In this document: positions 44,964-54,774 of the stretch, piece after piece
Numbering within the stretch: position 1 is the stretch's first letter
Layout: every line of letters begins with the position of its first letter
Notes under the pieces: generated by a model
The model's input: only the letters and a program-made list of their open reading frames with translations
The model's database searches: none
What the model was told of the DNA's origin: nothing
From: Bacteroidota bacterium
GTDB taxonomy: Bacteria; Bacteroidota; Bacteroidia; Chitinophagales; Saprospiraceae
Assembly (NCBI GenBank): GCA_024642665.1
Contig: JAHEAR010000018.1
Span: 1,242-65,241 of the forward strand
Reading direction: 5' to 3'
Length of the DNA stretch: 64,000 nucleotides
Made by a program: the position numbers and the translations under genes

Positions 44964-45876
44964 TATAGCCATTTAAAAACGCAGCAATATTCATTCTTCT
45001 TTTTCCCGCCATTTGTAATTCAAGAATTTCTATTTCACCATCCTTTGCCTGCACCATAAGCGACTTATCTTTTTGAAATAAGATGCCGGCTTTTTGGCTC
45101 GTATTATGGGAGAAGATTCTAGCTTTTAAAATTTTACATTCCTTTCCATCCAGCATAGTCCAGGCACCGGGAAAAGGTGACAGGCCACGAATCAAATTAT
45201 ACACCTCCTTGACGGAAACATCCCATGTAATACGACCATCCTGATGGTGTATTTTAGGCGCATGACTAATACTCGATTCGTCCTGTTTTTGGAAAACAAC
45301 CGTTTCCCCAGCCAGCATGTCTACGGACGCAACAACTATTCCTGCACCAATGTACATCATGCGATCATGCAGAGAGCCTGCATCATCCTCATCAAGAATA
45401 GGGATTTCTCGCTGCAAAAGCACATCTCCTGTGTCGATCGCATGCTGTAATTTGAACGTAGTAATACCTGTTTTCTTTTCGCCACGAATAATGGCCCATT
45501 GTATTGGCGCCGCACCGCGATAAGCTGGAAGCAATGAGCCATGAAGATTCATGGTGCCAAGTGCAGGCATCTGCCATACAACTTCCGGAAGCATCCGAAA
45601 AGCCACGACAATTTGTAAATCAGCGTGAAGTTTTTTCAACTCATCAAGAAATGAAGCAGATTTCAAATTTACCGGTTGTAAGATGGGGAGTTGTTTTTGT
45701 AAAGCAAATTGTTTGACCGGTGAGGTGATAATTTGATTCATACCTCGACCTCCTATCCTGTCAGGGGCTGTGATCACGCCCACAATAGCATATCCTGCCT
45801 CAAGCAGATATTGCAGAGAAGGCACTGCAAAATCCGGGGTGCCCATAAATACAATCCGTAAATTTCGATTTATCAC
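44938..45876 (-). CDS. fmt: Methionyl-tRNA formyltransferase
   Basis: A 312-residue enzyme that formylates initiator Met-tRNA using 10-formyl-THF. The family motifs MGTPDFAVPSL, NLHGSLLPAYRGAAPIQWAI and TGITTF are intact, and the C-terminal OB-like domain (SPFPGAWTML) is present. The catalytic Asn-His-Asp set is represented by the NLHGS histidine and HAIDTGD aspartate. Normal length. Its 3' end overlaps the small convergent gene. Confidence 0.95.
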   Translation of the reverse strand: MINRNLRIVFMGTPDFAVPSLQYLLEAGYAIVGVITAPDRIGGRGMNQIITSPVKQFALQKQLPILQPVNLKSASFLDELKKLHADLQIVVAFRMLPEVVWQMPALGTMNLHGSLLPAYRGAAPIQWAIIRGEKKTGITTFKLQHAIDTGDVLLQREIPILDEDDAGSLHDRMMYIGAGIVVASVDMLAGETVVFQKQDESSISHAPKIHHQDGRITWDVSVKEVYNLIRGLSPFPGAWTMLDGKECKILKARIFSHNTSQKAGILFQKDKSLMVQAKDGEIEILELQMAGKRRMNIAAFLNGYTIKTWTLT

Positions 45877-46012
45877 AGATCAAAAGTAATCACCTATTTA
45901 CTCTTTATTGCAGGAAATACATTTTAGCTTTGAGCGAGACAAACAATTCATGACTTAATTCTGTATTGTTAGCACATATTCAATACAATGAACACATAAA
46001 CCACTGAATACG

Positions 46013-46330
46013 ATGACATCAAAAGAATTTATTTACGGTTTGCCTGCAAAGGTACCGGCAAAAGCAATAGAAGGATTGGAAACAACCTTTCATTTTGATC
46101 TGGATGGGGAGAATGGCGGGCAATATACCATTGCCATTGCAGATCAGAAAATAGAAGTGACGGATGGATTAAATGGTGCGCCCAGTTGCGTAGTCAAAAC
46201 CTCCGCTGAGAATTTTGTTAATCTGGCGAAAGGAGATCTCAATCCGATGATGGCAATGCTAACCGGCAAATTAAAAATTTCCAATCAGGGAGAAATGCTG
46301 AAATACGCCAAACTCTTTGGATTGATGTAA
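46013..46330 (+). CDS. SCP2 sterol-transfer-like domain protein
   Basis: A 105-residue single-domain SCP2-fold protein (FHFDLDGENGGQYTIAI, CVVKTSAENFVNLAKGDLNPMMAMLTGKLKI). The fold makes a hydrophobic tunnel for lipids or acyl-CoA; the ligand is unknown. First of three tightly packed plus-strand genes (2 bp to YjbR, then an 8-bp overlap to the oxidoreductase). Confidence 0.9.
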   Translation: MTSKEFIYGLPAKVPAKAIEGLETTFHFDLDGENGGQYTIAIADQKIEVTDGLNGAPSCVVKTSAENFVNLAKGDLNPMMAMLTGKLKISNQGEMLKYAKLFGLM

Positions 46331-46332
46331 GC

Positions 46333-46698
46333 ATGAATATCGAATCTTTCAGAGACAATTGCCTGCAACGACCGGGTGTTGAAGAAACGCTTCCCTTTGG
46401 ACCGGAGACCCTCGTGTATAAAGTGATGGGCAAAGCATTTGCTTTGACTAGTCTGGATGAAGATATCTTCAGGGTCAACCTGAAATGTGATCCTGAAAAA
46501 GCGATAGAGCTTCGTGATGCGTATCCCGGTCTTATTATACCCGGATGGCACATGAATAAAAAGCATTGGAATACGGTTTACTTTGAAGAGGGGTTGCCTG
46601 AAAAAATACTGCATGAATTAATGGATCATTCCTACCGGTTAGTAGTGGATGGTTTGCCTAAGAAATTAAAGCAAGCGTTAGAACAACTGAATGGATAA
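46333..46698 (+). CDS. MmcQ/YjbR family protein
   Basis: A 121-residue small DNA-binding-like protein of the YjbR fold. Family signatures ETLPFGPETLVYKVMGKAFAL, VNLKCDPEKA and HMNKKHWNTV are clear. The family's role is not established. Operon with the SCP2 and DAO-type genes. Confidence 0.92.
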   Translation: MNIESFRDNCLQRPGVEETLPFGPETLVYKVMGKAFALTSLDEDIFRVNLKCDPEKAIELRDAYPGLIIPGWHMNKKHWNTVYFEEGLPEKILHELMDHSYRLVVDGLPKKLKQALEQLNG

Positions 46699-47719
46699 AG
46701 AAATTTTAATTGTGGGGCATGGATTGGCCGGGTGTACCATAGCGCTTACCTGTTTCAGACGAAATATACCATTTAAATTAGTCGGATATGCTTTTTCGGG
46801 AGAAGCTTCAATGGCTTCCTCTGGGCTGATTGCTCCAATCACCGGAAGACGATATGTCAAAGCGTGGCGAATAGATGAGTATATTCCAAAAGCGCTTGAT
46901 TTTTACAGGTGGACAGAAGAGTTGTTTGGCATGCAGTATTTTGAATCGATTGAAATTGTACGTTTCTTATCTCATCCTGAATCATTGAAAGCGTGGCATA
47001 AACGCCTGGATGATCCGGAATATGACGCATACATCTCGGATAAGCAATATCCGGAGTTGCAACAATTAAATAAGCCATACGGAATATTGACCGGTGGGTA
47101 CAGGTTGGATACGCCAAATTGGATTAAAGCGGCTCGAAAATTTCTTTTGGAAAAGGGCAAGTTGGAGATATTAAACCAACCATTTGTTTCCCTGGAAAAT
47201 TCAAACCAAATGATCATTTATGCCACAGGCGCGATTGATCGTACAGCGACTGAAAAGATCATTCCTAATAAAGGGGAGTCATTGATGGTGTACATGCCTG
47301 AATGGCCCTTCCGGCAAGTCGTTAAGGAAGAAGTTTTTATTGTGCCGCAAGCAGAAGAAGGTTTGTTTTGGATCGGTAGTTATTATAGTCCATGGCCGGA
47401 AAATCCAAACCCTTCCAGGGAAGGAATGGACAAATTGATTAATTCGTTAGAAAAAATTTCCAAAGGACCTATAGAGGTCAGACAACACATGGCAGGCATT
47501 CGCCCCACAGTAAATGACCGTCGGCCATTAATTGGTAAAATACCGGGCAAAACGAATGCGTTTATTTTTAATGGTATGGGAACAAAAGGAACAAGTCTTG
47601 CTCCTTTTTGGGCGGATGAATTGATCTCTCAGCTAGTGGACCGGAAGGATCTACCTGAAGACGTTTCTCCTGACCGTTATATTCCAAGACCGGATTTTGG
47701 AAAGCCGGAACAGGAGTAG
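46691..47719 (+). CDS. FAD-dependent oxidoreductase (DAO family)
   Basis: A 342-residue flavoprotein of the D-amino-acid oxidase/glycine oxidase superfamily. FAD site IVGHGLAGCTIAL (5-17) and the C-terminal GIRPTVNDRRPLIG plus FNGMGTKGTSLAP segments are characteristic. Substrate unclear; amine oxidation or an MnmC-like step are candidates. The start overlaps YjbR by 8 bp, so coupling is likely. Confidence 0.88.
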   Translation: MDKEILIVGHGLAGCTIALTCFRRNIPFKLVGYAFSGEASMASSGLIAPITGRRYVKAWRIDEYIPKALDFYRWTEELFGMQYFESIEIVRFLSHPESLKAWHKRLDDPEYDAYISDKQYPELQQLNKPYGILTGGYRLDTPNWIKAARKFLLEKGKLEILNQPFVSLENSNQMIIYATGAIDRTATEKIIPNKGESLMVYMPEWPFRQVVKEEVFIVPQAEEGLFWIGSYYSPWPENPNPSREGMDKLINSLEKISKGPIEVRQHMAGIRPTVNDRRPLIGKIPGKTNAFIFNGMGTKGTSLAPFWADELISQLVDRKDLPEDVSPDRYIPRPDFGKPEQE

Positions 47720-47810
47720 CCTTTTGGTTAATATTTCGTTAAGTAAGGCCGGGCTTTCTGTATTTTTAGGCTTCATCCCATCTTATAGTTGAATTTTCAC
47801 ATGAATCGTT

Positions 47811-50800
47811 ATGAAACACTTCCCGATATTATTATGCACAGCAGTAGTGCTGGCAATTGCATGCAAGACAAAATCCAATCAGCCAACGGTGACAGCACCA
47901 ATTGATCCCTTAGTGATAGTGGATATGTGGAAAAAAATAGACTCTCTCGAAAATAAAGGATTGTTCTCCTCTGCCTTGGAACAGGTAAGAGAGATCAAGC
48001 GGTCTGCGTTGGCAAATCATTTCTCAGAGGATATAATAAAAGCTGTACTCTATGAAAACAGATTTTTAATTCAACTGGAAGAAGATTCAGCTATAAAAGC
48101 TTTAGCAAGGGCTGAATCCGAAATGGAATCTTTTCCGGAACCTGCCAAATCAGTCATGCACTCTTTGGCAGCCCAATGGTATACTAATTATTTGCAATTA
48201 CATCTTTGGGAATTAAGAAACCGAACTGAATTTGCAGGTGAACCTGGTCAGGACATCCATACCTGGGGAATTCGACATTTCATTGATAAAATTGAGATGC
48301 ATTACAGTGCATCCGTGATATGGGAGGGCTTAAAGACTTCGGCGGTGCAGGACTATTTGATTTTGCTTACTTCAGGAAATGAAACAGATCAACTTCGACC
48401 CACTTTATATGATATTCTGATGCATCGGGCATTGGATTATTTTTCAGGAGCAGAATCATTTCTGGTAAAATCACCTTATGATTTTATATTGACAGATCCG
48501 GTAGCCTTAGGGCCTGTCAAAACATTTGTAGACTATTCCTTTGCTACAGAAGATAGTACCTCCACGACATGGCACGCCATACAATGGTTTCAACAACTAC
48601 TGGATACCCGATTAAAGGATGAAACACATGACGCGGCACTCCTCGATGCTGATTTAAAACGACTGCGCTTTGTGTATGACCATATCACAGCAGAGCATAA
48701 GGATTCTCTGTATGAGAAGGCTTTGGATCATCTTTCTGAAAAATTTCTTCAGAATGATGAATCAACCATTGTAGATTTTTATAAAGCTCAATTATACTTC
48801 ACGCAGGCAGGTCAATGGCAACCGGGTACTGATACACCGGACCGATTTGGGTATAAAAAAGCAAAAGAAATATGTCAACGCGCCATTGAAATGTTTCCTG
48901 GTGCCTATGGGACCCAGTTATGTAAATCCCTTATTCTTCAGATTGATCATAAGTCAGTATCTGCGTCCATGGAGTCTATAAGTCTTCCTGACGAAGAGCT
49001 CCTGCTTAATCTGGAATACAGAAATATTTCTGACATCCATTTGAAGCTGGTCAAATTGCCTGAGGCACCACGGAGTTGGCGTACCGCAGCGCAGGATGTT
49101 GATCAGATGATTCGAAAGCTTAATCAAATGCCATCCGTTAAAAAGTGGAAAGCAAGTTTTGATGCCGGAGGAGACTACCAGGTGCACCATACGGAACTTC
49201 CAATACCTGCATTGCCTTTGGGTCACTATGCGTTAGTGATTTCGGATAGTGAGGATTTCAGTAGTGGTAAATCGACTTCAGGAGTGGTGATGTTGACGAT
49301 CTCAAAATTGGCGTATTGGTATTTCGCGGATCGAAAAGATGAAAACAAAATTGCGGTTATTCATCGCCAGACGGGGCAACCAGTTTCCGACGTGAAAGTA
49401 GAACTCATCTCCTATGAGTATAATTCCGGCATGCGCCAGCAGGAAGAAATAAAATTGAGTGAGGGGATATCTGATCATAACGGTTGGGTGCCTGTTCCGA
49501 ATTATACAAATAAAAATATTTTGTTGCGTTTGACAAAAGGGGAAGATGAGCTTTTTGTAGATGAATCATATTACACTTACAGAGGCAATATGCCCACGAA
49601 CACAAGACCCACTACTTTATTTTTTGCCGACAGAGCGATCTATCGACCCGGGCAGAAATTATTTTTCAAGGGGTATGCCTTGAATTTTGATACTGAACAG
49701 ATGCCATCTATCGCCCCTAATCAGCCGGTGACGGTAACCTGCTATGATGCCAATGGACAGGAAGTAAGTAAGTCATCTTTTACATCGAATGCCTATGGAA
49801 CATTCTTTGGTCATTTTGATATTCCGACAGGCGGTTTGACCGGGCGCATGTCTTTGTCTTCAAGTCATGGCGGCAACAGGCTTTTTTTCCAGGTAGAAGA
49901 ATACAAGCGTCCTAAGTTTGAAGTGACTTTTGACACTTTGAAACAAATAGTTCGATTAGGAGAAGAAGTAAAGATTACCGGTAGAGCCGAAAATTATTCC
50001 GGCAATCCTGTCTCCGGCGCAGCAGTAGGGTATCGAGTTGAACGCGTTGAATATAGACCATGGTGGTTTAGTTATGCGCGAAGATATTGGGGAGGACAAA
50101 GTGACCGACAGGTATTAGTGACCGGTAAGACCATTTCAATGGAGGATGGCCGTATTGAGATCACCTTTCCCGCAAATCCAAAATCAGGTGGTGATCCGGA
50201 TATGATGTATCGATTTGAAATCACCTTATCGGTGACAGATATTACCGGTGAAAGTCATGAAGCATCCAAATCAATTGCAATAAATCGTCAGGGGTATGAA
50301 GTTCAGATTGATCTTGGAGATCGAATATCTATTGAGGCTTTAGCTACAGTTGGAATCCAGGCAAGTAATGCGGATGAAGCTGAGGTCAACGTAAGCGGCG
50401 ATGTCACCGTTTCCACCCTAAAAGGCCCGGGTGAAAATAAACGGGATCGTATTTGGTCATCGCCGGATATTATTTCCATCGATCAAAGTACCTATGAGAA
50501 GTCGTTTTCTAATTATATGCTGCCGGATAGAGAAAATATGTCTACCTGGCCGGTGGAGGAAGTTATTGGCAAATTACAAACATCTGTTATTGGCAATGCT
50601 TCTGTTGATCTTTCTGCATTAATTAAAACGGCTGGTTATTATAAAGTGGAATGGAACTGGAAAGATGAAACCGGGAAATCAATGATCATCACACAATATA
50701 TAATGGTCTATGCTAAAAATCAATTGTTGCCCGGTCATGAAGTAGTGCAAGTGCAAGTTGATGGCAAAAGTTATCAACCACAGGAGGAAGTTAGATTTAA

Positions 50801-53800
50801 TATAAATACTGGCCTAATCGCTCCTCCAAAAACCATCCGCCTGGTCGAAAAAAGATTGGATAAAACAGAAACAAATTTGCTCAGCTTACCTGTTTTTCAA
50901 AATCATGCGATCAAACTAACTGAACGTGATCGAGGAGGTCTTTACGTGCATCATCTGACGATTTACAATAATCGATTCTTTGAGAATAGAACACAGGTGA
51001 ATGTTCCCTGGTCAAATAAGGAGCTTGATATCCATTTGAAAACCTGGCGCGATAAAATTGAACCAGGTGATTATGAGACATGGACCATCACTGTAGAGGG
51101 ACAGAAAAAAGAGAAAGTAGAGGCAGAGATGGTGTTGAGTATGTATGATGCTTCGCTCGATGCATTTGTGCCGCATCAATGGCGAATGAGCTTATATCCT
51201 GTGACCATTTCATCCACACAAATCTACAGCGCTTCGCCAAAGATTTCTGCTTATCGCGGTTTGTCCTATAATTGGCGACAGCATTATCAGGATGTCAAAG
51301 CAAGACAATACCGCGACATCAACACCTATGGCTATTATCCTGAAGGAGGATATTATCCACAAGTTCGTGGTACCAGAGCGGGCGCTGCTGATCTGAGTCT
51401 GGATGGAGAGGCGGTGATGGAGTCCAGGCCATCGTCTGCCCCCACAGCAGAGGCCAATGAATTAGGTAGTGAAAAAAAGTTGGCTAACGAATCTGCATTG
51501 GATCAACAGGCCGATATAACACCATCCACGCCGGTGCTAAGGTCCTCACTGGATGAAACCGTTTTCTTTTATCCACAGGTCAATACTGATAGCAGCGGTA
51601 GTCTGACTTTTAATTTTAAAATGAAGGAAGGGCTGACGAAATGGAAATTTCAGGCACTGGGCCATACAAAGGATCTTGCCTTTGGACTGACTGAAGCAGA
51701 GGTCGTCACTCAAAAGCAATTGATGGTTTTTCCAAATCCACCAAGGTTTTTTAGAGAAGGGGATACGATTGCTTTTCAAATCAAAGTGGTAAATATGATA
51801 AGTCAGCCACTGACAGGAATTACACAATTAAAAATCATCGATGCGTTTTCGAATGAAGATGTTTCAAAAAAGTGGGGCATAAAAAATGGCGAACAATCAC
51901 TGAGTATAGCTGCTTCCGGTACCTCACCGGTGAATTGGGAATTGTTTGTACCCAAAGGATGGGTGCGACCCGTGAAGTATCAGGTGTTTGCTTCTGCCGG
52001 TGAATTTACGGATGGGGAAGAAGCGTTTCTGCCTGTCGTCACCAATCGCATTTTAGTGACTGAGACTTTACCATTGCCCATGAAGGCTAATGAAAACCGT
52101 ACGTTTATTTTTAAGTCAATGTTGGACAATACATCTGCCACTTCGGTGGATCACCTCTTCTCTGTAGAGATGACGACGTCTCCTGCGTGGTATGCTGTTC
52201 AGGCACTGCCCTATCTGATGGAGTATCCACATGAGTGTGCAGAACAAACCTTCAGTCGTTTGTATGCAAATGCACTGGCAGCGCATATTGTAGAAGAAAA
52301 ACCTTCTATCCGACAAGTGTATGATGCCTGGCGAGCCTCTGAATCTGATGCCCTGATGAGTAATCTGGCAAAAAACACAGATTTGAAATCAGCTATGCTG
52401 GAGGAAACACCATGGGTCAGAGATGCCATGGGGGAAACACAACAGAAGAAAGATATTGCCTTGCTTTTTGATGAGAACAGAATGAAAAATGAAGGTAACC
52501 TGGCAGTCGATAAGTTGCGCCAAATGCAAATGTCTTCAGGTGGATTTCCCTGGTTTCCGGGCGGCAGAGATAGCTGGTATATTACGCAGTACATCGTGGA
52601 GGGTTTTGGGCATCTGAAAAAACTGGGCGTAACTATACCTTCCGGAAATCGAAATGATATTGTCCAAAATGCAATCCCTTACCTGGATGCCAGAATGATG
52701 GAATGGTACAATGAATTGAAGGATCTGGAAACCAAAGGCAAAATAAAAATGGAAGATCATCAGATCGGTGTTATGCAAATTCACTATCTGTATGTGTGCT
52801 CATTTTTCCCCGAAATCAAACATCGCCAGGAACTGGAAGAGATCAAAAGTTATTGTAAATCACAAATCGAAAAATACTGGTTGAAACATGGTCTCTATGA
52901 TCAGGGATTAATGGCGTTAACCGGTTTCAGACTTTGGCCACAAAGTCAAACGGCTAATGAAATTTTGGCCTCCTTGCGCGAGCGTACGATCCTTCAGGAA
53001 GAGTTAGGTCGGTATTGGAAAACAAATGCAGGATATCGCTGGAATGAAGCTCCTGTTGAATTGCAATCACTCATGATAGAGGTCTATCAGGAAATGAAAG
53101 TAGGTCAGGCAGAAACAGATGAGTTGCGCGTCTGGTTATTGAAAAACAAACAAACTACGCAATGGAAGACCACAAAAGCGACCGCTTCTGCAATCTATGC
53201 TTTGTTAATCCATCCCGATAGCTGGCTCGAATCAGTGGGCGTCGTCAGTGTAAAACTTGGTGATAAACAAGTCATCGGTGATCCGCTGGAAGGTGAGCCG
53301 GGTACCGGTTATATCCGGAAATCCTGGGATGGCGATGAGATTGATACAAAATGGTCAACCATTACAGTATCTAATCCCAATCATCATATCGCCTGGGGAA
53401 GTGCTTACTGGCAGTATTGGGAAGATTTAGATAAAGTGAAATCAGGTGTTGAGGACAATCCTTTGAAGGTTTCCCGAATACTTCTGAAAGTAAATAATAC
53501 CGATCGTGGAGAGGAATCCGCCATAGCTATAAACAGAGGGCTGAAAGTTGGGGATAAACTATTGGTACGATTGATCATTGAGACGGACAGGGCGATGGAA
53601 TTTGTGCATTTGAAAGATTTGCGTGCTGCAGGTTTTGAGCCTACAGATGTTTTGAGTGGTTACCGCTGGGGTGCCGGATTAGGCTATTACCAAAGCACAA
53701 AAGATCTGGCGACGCATTTCTTCATAGATTATCTTCCCCGGGGAAAATATGTGATTGAATATCCTGTCACGGTAGCGCAGGCCGGGGCTTACAGTGAGGG

Positions 53801-53879
53801 GTTGGCCACTTTGCAATGCATGTATGCACCGGAATATGGAAGTCATACAGCAGGGACCAGAGTAGCGGCGACTTGGTAG
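47811..53879 (+). CDS. Giant alpha-2-macroglobulin lipoprotein with thioester motif
   Basis: A 2022-residue lipoprotein (lipobox LAIAC, Cys18). It holds an N-terminal helical region (about 25-400), MG1-MG domains with the MG2 signature FFADRAIYRPGQKLFFKGYALN (about 600-622) and a bait-like linker near 1200-1250 rich in Ser/Ala/Glu. The complement-like part follows with ETVFFYPQVNTD, then C1476-A-E-Q1479, which fits the CxEQ thioester. The A2M all-helical barrel follows and a beta domain ends the chain. Bacterial A2M proteins trap proteases at the envelope. Longer than the common E. coli form (about 1650). No penicillin-binding protein 1C gene is adjacent. Confidence 0.92.
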   Translation: MKHFPILLCTAVVLAIACKTKSNQPTVTAPIDPLVIVDMWKKIDSLENKGLFSSALEQVREIKRSALANHFSEDIIKAVLYENRFLIQLEEDSAIKALARAESEMESFPEPAKSVMHSLAAQWYTNYLQLHLWELRNRTEFAGEPGQDIHTWGIRHFIDKIEMHYSASVIWEGLKTSAVQDYLILLTSGNETDQLRPTLYDILMHRALDYFSGAESFLVKSPYDFILTDPVALGPVKTFVDYSFATEDSTSTTWHAIQWFQQLLDTRLKDETHDAALLDADLKRLRFVYDHITAEHKDSLYEKALDHLSEKFLQNDESTIVDFYKAQLYFTQAGQWQPGTDTPDRFGYKKAKEICQRAIEMFPGAYGTQLCKSLILQIDHKSVSASMESISLPDEELLLNLEYRNISDIHLKLVKLPEAPRSWRTAAQDVDQMIRKLNQMPSVKKWKASFDAGGDYQVHHTELPIPALPLGHYALVISDSEDFSSGKSTSGVVMLTISKLAYWYFADRKDENKIAVIHRQTGQPVSDVKVELISYEYNSGMRQQEEIKLSEGISDHNGWVPVPNYTNKNILLRLTKGEDELFVDESYYTYRGNMPTNTRPTTLFFADRAIYRPGQKLFFKGYALNFDTEQMPSIAPNQPVTVTCYDANGQEVSKSSFTSNAYGTFFGHFDIPTGGLTGRMSLSSSHGGNRLFFQVEEYKRPKFEVTFDTLKQIVRLGEEVKITGRAENYSGNPVSGAAVGYRVERVEYRPWWFSYARRYWGGQSDRQVLVTGKTISMEDGRIEITFPANPKSGGDPDMMYRFEITLSVTDITGESHEASKSIAINRQGYEVQIDLGDRISIEALATVGIQASNADEAEVNVSGDVTVSTLKGPGENKRDRIWSSPDIISIDQSTYEKSFSNYMLPDRENMSTWPVEEVIGKLQTSVIGNASVDLSALIKTAGYYKVEWNWKDETGKSMIITQYIMVYAKNQLLPGHEVVQVQVDGKSYQPQEEVRFNINTGLIAPPKTIRLVEKRLDKTETNLLSLPVFQNHAIKLTERDRGGLYVHHLTIYNNRFFENRTQVNVPWSNKELDIHLKTWRDKIEPGDYETWTITVEGQKKEKVEAEMVLSMYDASLDAFVPHQWRMSLYPVTISSTQIYSASPKISAYRGLSYNWRQHYQDVKARQYRDINTYGYYPEGGYYPQVRGTRAGAADLSLDGEAVMESRPSSAPTAEANELGSEKKLANESALDQQADITPSTPVLRSSLDETVFFYPQVNTDSSGSLTFNFKMKEGLTKWKFQALGHTKDLAFGLTEAEVVTQKQLMVFPNPPRFFREGDTIAFQIKVVNMISQPLTGITQLKIIDAFSNEDVSKKWGIKNGEQSLSIAASGTSPVNWELFVPKGWVRPVKYQVFASAGEFTDGEEAFLPVVTNRILVTETLPLPMKANENRTFIFKSMLDNTSATSVDHLFSVEMTTSPAWYAVQALPYLMEYPHECAEQTFSRLYANALAAHIVEEKPSIRQVYDAWRASESDALMSNLAKNTDLKSAMLEETPWVRDAMGETQQKKDIALLFDENRMKNEGNLAVDKLRQMQMSSGGFPWFPGGRDSWYITQYIVEGFGHLKKLGVTIPSGNRNDIVQNAIPYLDARMMEWYNELKDLETKGKIKMEDHQIGVMQIHYLYVCSFFPEIKHRQELEEIKSYCKSQIEKYWLKHGLYDQGLMALTGFRLWPQSQTANEILASLRERTILQEELGRYWKTNAGYRWNEAPVELQSLMIEVYQEMKVGQAETDELRVWLLKNKQTTQWKTTKATASAIYALLIHPDSWLESVGVVSVKLGDKQVIGDPLEGEPGTGYIRKSWDGDEIDTKWSTITVSNPNHHIAWGSAYWQYWEDLDKVKSGVEDNPLKVSRILLKVNNTDRGEESAIAINRGLKVGDKLLVRLIIETDRAMEFVHLKDLRAAGFEPTDVLSGYRWGAGLGYYQSTKDLATHFFIDYLPRGKYVIEYPVTVAQAGAYSEGLATLQCMYAPEYGSHTAGTRVAATW

Positions 53880-54000
53880 GATTTGAATGAATTGATCGCT
53901 TTCATCAGGGGAATAGTCGAATTTTACTAGCTAGGAATGATCAAAATCCCGGATATTACGGGAACAAACAAAATACTAATCAAGTTAAACTACGAATACT

Positions 54001-54612
54001 ATGTCTGAAAGAACAGAAAGGGATAAACACGCAGATACGATTATTAAAAATCATATCGTATGGTCCATGGGGGCCGGATTGATACCGGTGCCGGTTCTGG
54101 ATTTTTTTGCAGTCAGTGGTATCCAGCTGGATATGATTCGACAACTCTGTAAGTTGTATGATCAGGATTTTAAAGAATCTCAGGGTAAAGCGATTATTAC
54201 CAGCCTGACCGGTTCCGGTTTGGCCAGAATGGGTGCTAAAGCCATGATTAAATTTATTCCGGGTATAGGATCCGTCATTGGGGGTGTCACTATGGCTGTT
54301 TTATCGGGGGCTTCTTCCTATGCATTAGGAGAGGTGTTCAAAAAGCATTTTGATACCGGTGGGACATTTCTTGATTTTGATCCTGAGCGATTGAAGAAAA
54401 TGTATGATGAAAAGTTTGAGAAAGGAAAGAAAGTCGCAGAACAGATTAAGAAGGAGAATGATAAAATCCGTGAGACCGCTAAGCAGGCGGAAGAATCCAG
54501 GACTTCCGGAGAAGCAGTCGAAAGAATAAAGGAACTTGCCGAATTGATGCGCGAGGGTCTTATTTCAGAGGAAGAGTATAAGGCCATGAAGAAAAAACTA
54601 ATTGGCTCCTAA
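54001..54612 (+). CDS. DUF697-type membrane protein with SHOCT domain
   Basis: A 203-residue protein. An amphipathic/hydrophobic DUF697 (YcjF-like) module spans about 18-120, with two short membrane-associated segments (GLIPVPVLDFFAV and FIPGIGSVIGGVTMAVLSG). A charged coiled coil follows (about 135-175). A SHOCT domain ends the chain (IKELAELMREGLISEEEYKAMKKKL). DUF697 proteins are often linked to GTPases and SHOCT to oligomerisation. It stands alone here; function unknown. Confidence 0.82.
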   Translation: MSERTERDKHADTIIKNHIVWSMGAGLIPVPVLDFFAVSGIQLDMIRQLCKLYDQDFKESQGKAIITSLTGSGLARMGAKAMIKFIPGIGSVIGGVTMAVLSGASSYALGEVFKKHFDTGGTFLDFDPERLKKMYDEKFEKGKKVAEQIKKENDKIRETAKQAEESRTSGEAVERIKELAELMREGLISEEEYKAMKKKLIGS

Positions 54613-54688
54613 CCGCTGTATTTCCCAATAATTGCCTCTATCAACACCAGAAGCCGAATGTTTTAACGTTCTGTTGTGATTTGCTTTT

Positions 54689-54705
54689 CCTTCCGCACAG
54701 GAAGG
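54689..54705 (+). terminator. Hairpin after the DUF697 gene
   Basis: CCTTCC-GCACA-GGAAGG followed by TTTTCATTT, about 75 bp past the stop codon. Confidence 0.6.
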
Positions 54706-54721
54706 TTTTCATTTGAGTGCC

Positions 54722-54729
54722 TAACTTTG
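54722..54729 (+). promoter_or_regulatory. -7 promoter element (TAACTTTG)
   Basis: Exact TAnnTTTG, about 45 bases before ATG 54775. No good -33 TTTG at the usual spacing. Confidence 0.55.
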
Positions 54730-54774
54730 GGACTTGACTTTTTATGGTATTGAATTTTATTAAGAACAGTTGAA

